From Bacilli bacterium (GTDB lineage Bacteria > Bacillota_I > Bacilli_A > RF39 > UBA660), in NCBI GenBank assembly GCA_024683115.1, contig JAIKYM010000132.1:1-17565 (forward strand): a DNA stretch of 17,565 nucleotides, written 5' to 3'. This document shows, piece by piece, positions 15,199 through 17,565 of the stretch (the first letter of the stretch is position 1; each line of letters begins with the position of its first letter). A program made the translations under genes and the position numbers. The notes under the pieces were generated by a model. The model saw only the letters and a list, made by a program, of their open reading frames with translations, did no database searches and had not been told where the DNA came from.

Positions 15199-15242
15199 AT
15201 CACCTCCTATATAGGAGATAACATCTAGGTGATATTTTCACC
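15199..15242 (-). promoter_or_regulatory. 5' leader that can hide the small ORF's ribosome site
   Basis: On the minus strand the leader carries mutually exclusive pairings. GGTGA (15242-15238) pairs with TCACC (15232-15228) over an AAATA loop. ATCACCT (15233-15227) is a perfect 7-base complement of AGGTGAT (15205-15199) within the Shine-Dalgarno. CTCCTATATAGGAG (15217-15204) is a perfect 14-base palindrome that also contains the AGGAG core. So the ribosome site can be closed in two ways, and the 5' hairpin can compete to open one of them. If transcription starts near 15240 the 5' hairpin may be cut short. Confidence 0.5.
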
Positions 15243-15246
15243 CTCT

Positions 15247-15275
15247 ACTATATATATACAACATTGATATATCAA
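15247..15275 (-). promoter_or_regulatory. Predicted promoter of the 23-codon gene
   Basis: On the minus strand TTGATA (15275-15270) and TATAGT (15252-15247) are 17 bases apart; the predicted start is near 15241-15239. The region is rich in TA repeats, so the exact -10 box is uncertain, and alternatives one or two steps upstream are possible. Confidence 0.4.
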
Positions 15276-15320
15276 ATCTCGACAAATGAGCGAAAAAAAA
15301 TAATATATGCTATAGATAAG

Positions 15321-15348
15321 TTGATAAATCCTTTATAATGTATATAAT
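15321..15348 (+). promoter_or_regulatory. Promoter of queA-tgt
   Basis: TTGATA (15321-15326) and TATAAT (15343-15348) are 16 bases apart. Transcription would start near 15355, about 20 nt before the queA ATG, just enough leader for the GAGGTGAT ribosome site and too little for a riboswitch. A second TATAAT at 15334-15339 lacks a matching -35 box. Confidence 0.5.
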
Positions 15349-15375
15349 AAATGATACAATTATTGAGGTGATTTT

Positions 15376-17562
<2,187 letters not shown>

Positions 17563-17563
<1 letters not shown>

Positions 17564-17565
17564 TG
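17563..17565 (+). CDS. Possible start codon of the next gene, cut by the window edge
   Basis: The tgt stop and a new ATG overlap as TAATG (17561-17565), the same arrangement as at 2487. GGGCAAGGCG lies just upstream as a modest ribosome site. Nothing of the product is visible. In many bacteria yajC or ruvAB follow tgt, but that is only expectation. Confidence 0.3.

Larger units (their letters stand above)
15033..15233. repeat. Two-block inverted repeat flanking the 23-codon gene
   Basis: On the plus strand ATCACC (15033-15038) and GATGTTATC (15044-15052) lie 5 bases apart. The same two blocks, in the same order but 2 bases apart, lie on the minus strand at 15233-15228 and 15225-15217. In minus-strand RNA the two copies are complementary in the right order for a long-range 5'-to-3' helix of 15 pairs bracketing the peptide gene. 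The first copy is also part of the candidate small RNA. Confidence 0.65.

Noticed and set aside
15207..15224. Five-codon leader peptide on the minus strand (ATG at 15224, TAG ending at 15207, overlapping the ribosome site)
   Set aside because: Attractive as a mok-like coupling frame, but its only ribosome site (GAGGGTGA) is 13 bases away and may lie upstream of the transcript start.
15169..15228. Plus-strand frame of 19 codons opposite the small peptide gene
   Set aside because: It has no ribosome site and is the complement of the better-supported minus-strand gene and its leader.
15023..15375. preQ1 riboswitch ahead of queA-tgt
   Set aside because: No preQ1-I or preQ1-II core is visible, and the predicted queA promoter leaves only about 20 nt of leader.

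Overview
The window is very AT-rich DNA with tightly packed genes, Shine-Dalgarno sites of the AGGAGGTGAT type and no outer-membrane genes. This fits a low-GC monoderm of the Bacilli/Mycoplasmatota kind, possibly one of the uncultured gut lineages near the Mollicutes; that placement is inference. The standard code holds, because every long frame reads through with TGG for Trp. None of the 15 long genes ends in TGA (8 TAA, 7 TAG).

Bases 1-14973 hold one co-directional operon of thirteen genes for a Gram-positive type IV secretion system (T4SS). In order: a VirB6-like channel protein (123-1106); a protein with one N-terminal membrane segment and a long soluble tail (1147-2487); a small helical cytosolic protein (2487-2915); a PrgI/VirB3-like protein (2930-3247); a VirB4 N-domain/TrsD-like protein (3225-3815); the VirB4 ATPase (3808-5601); a secreted wall-acting protein with M23 and glucosaminidase-like domains (5619-8009); two small single-pass proteins that may have the VirB8 fold (8019-8540, 8533-9021); a membrane-anchored protein with NlpC/P60-like and M15 peptidase domains (9037-10866); two signal-peptide proteins with a C-terminal anchor (10875-11507, 11524-12240); and the VirD4 coupling ATPase with a long disordered tail (12292-14973). 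A good promoter with a perfect inverted repeat in its spacer precedes the operon and a bidirectional terminator ends it. No relaxase, VirB11, integrase or att site lies in the window, and ordinary chromosomal genes begin only a few hundred bases downstream. Whether this is a mobile element or a resident secretion system cannot be decided from this window.

Both wall-acting proteins pair a domain that has lost its catalytic residues (M23 without its HxH; NlpC/P60 with Ala for Cys and no His) with a second domain whose key residues remain. This suggests inactive domains kept for binding or architecture.

The 402-base gap 14974-15375 is not empty. On the minus strand it encodes a 23-residue membrane peptide with an excellent ribosome binding site that can be hidden in RNA structure. 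Facing it is a predicted ~75-nt plus-strand RNA with its own promoter and terminator. A matching pair of sequence blocks (ATCACC and GATGTTATC) lies in the peptide's 5' leader and in the small RNA, so the peptide mRNA could fold back on itself between its 5' and 3' ends. The layout resembles type I toxin-antitoxin loci (hok/sok, par/fst, txpA/RatA), but I recognise no known family. It is the best candidate here for something undescribed.

Bases 15376-17563 carry queA and tgt, consecutive queuosine tRNA-modification enzymes, from their own promoter. The window ends on the possible ATG of the next gene.
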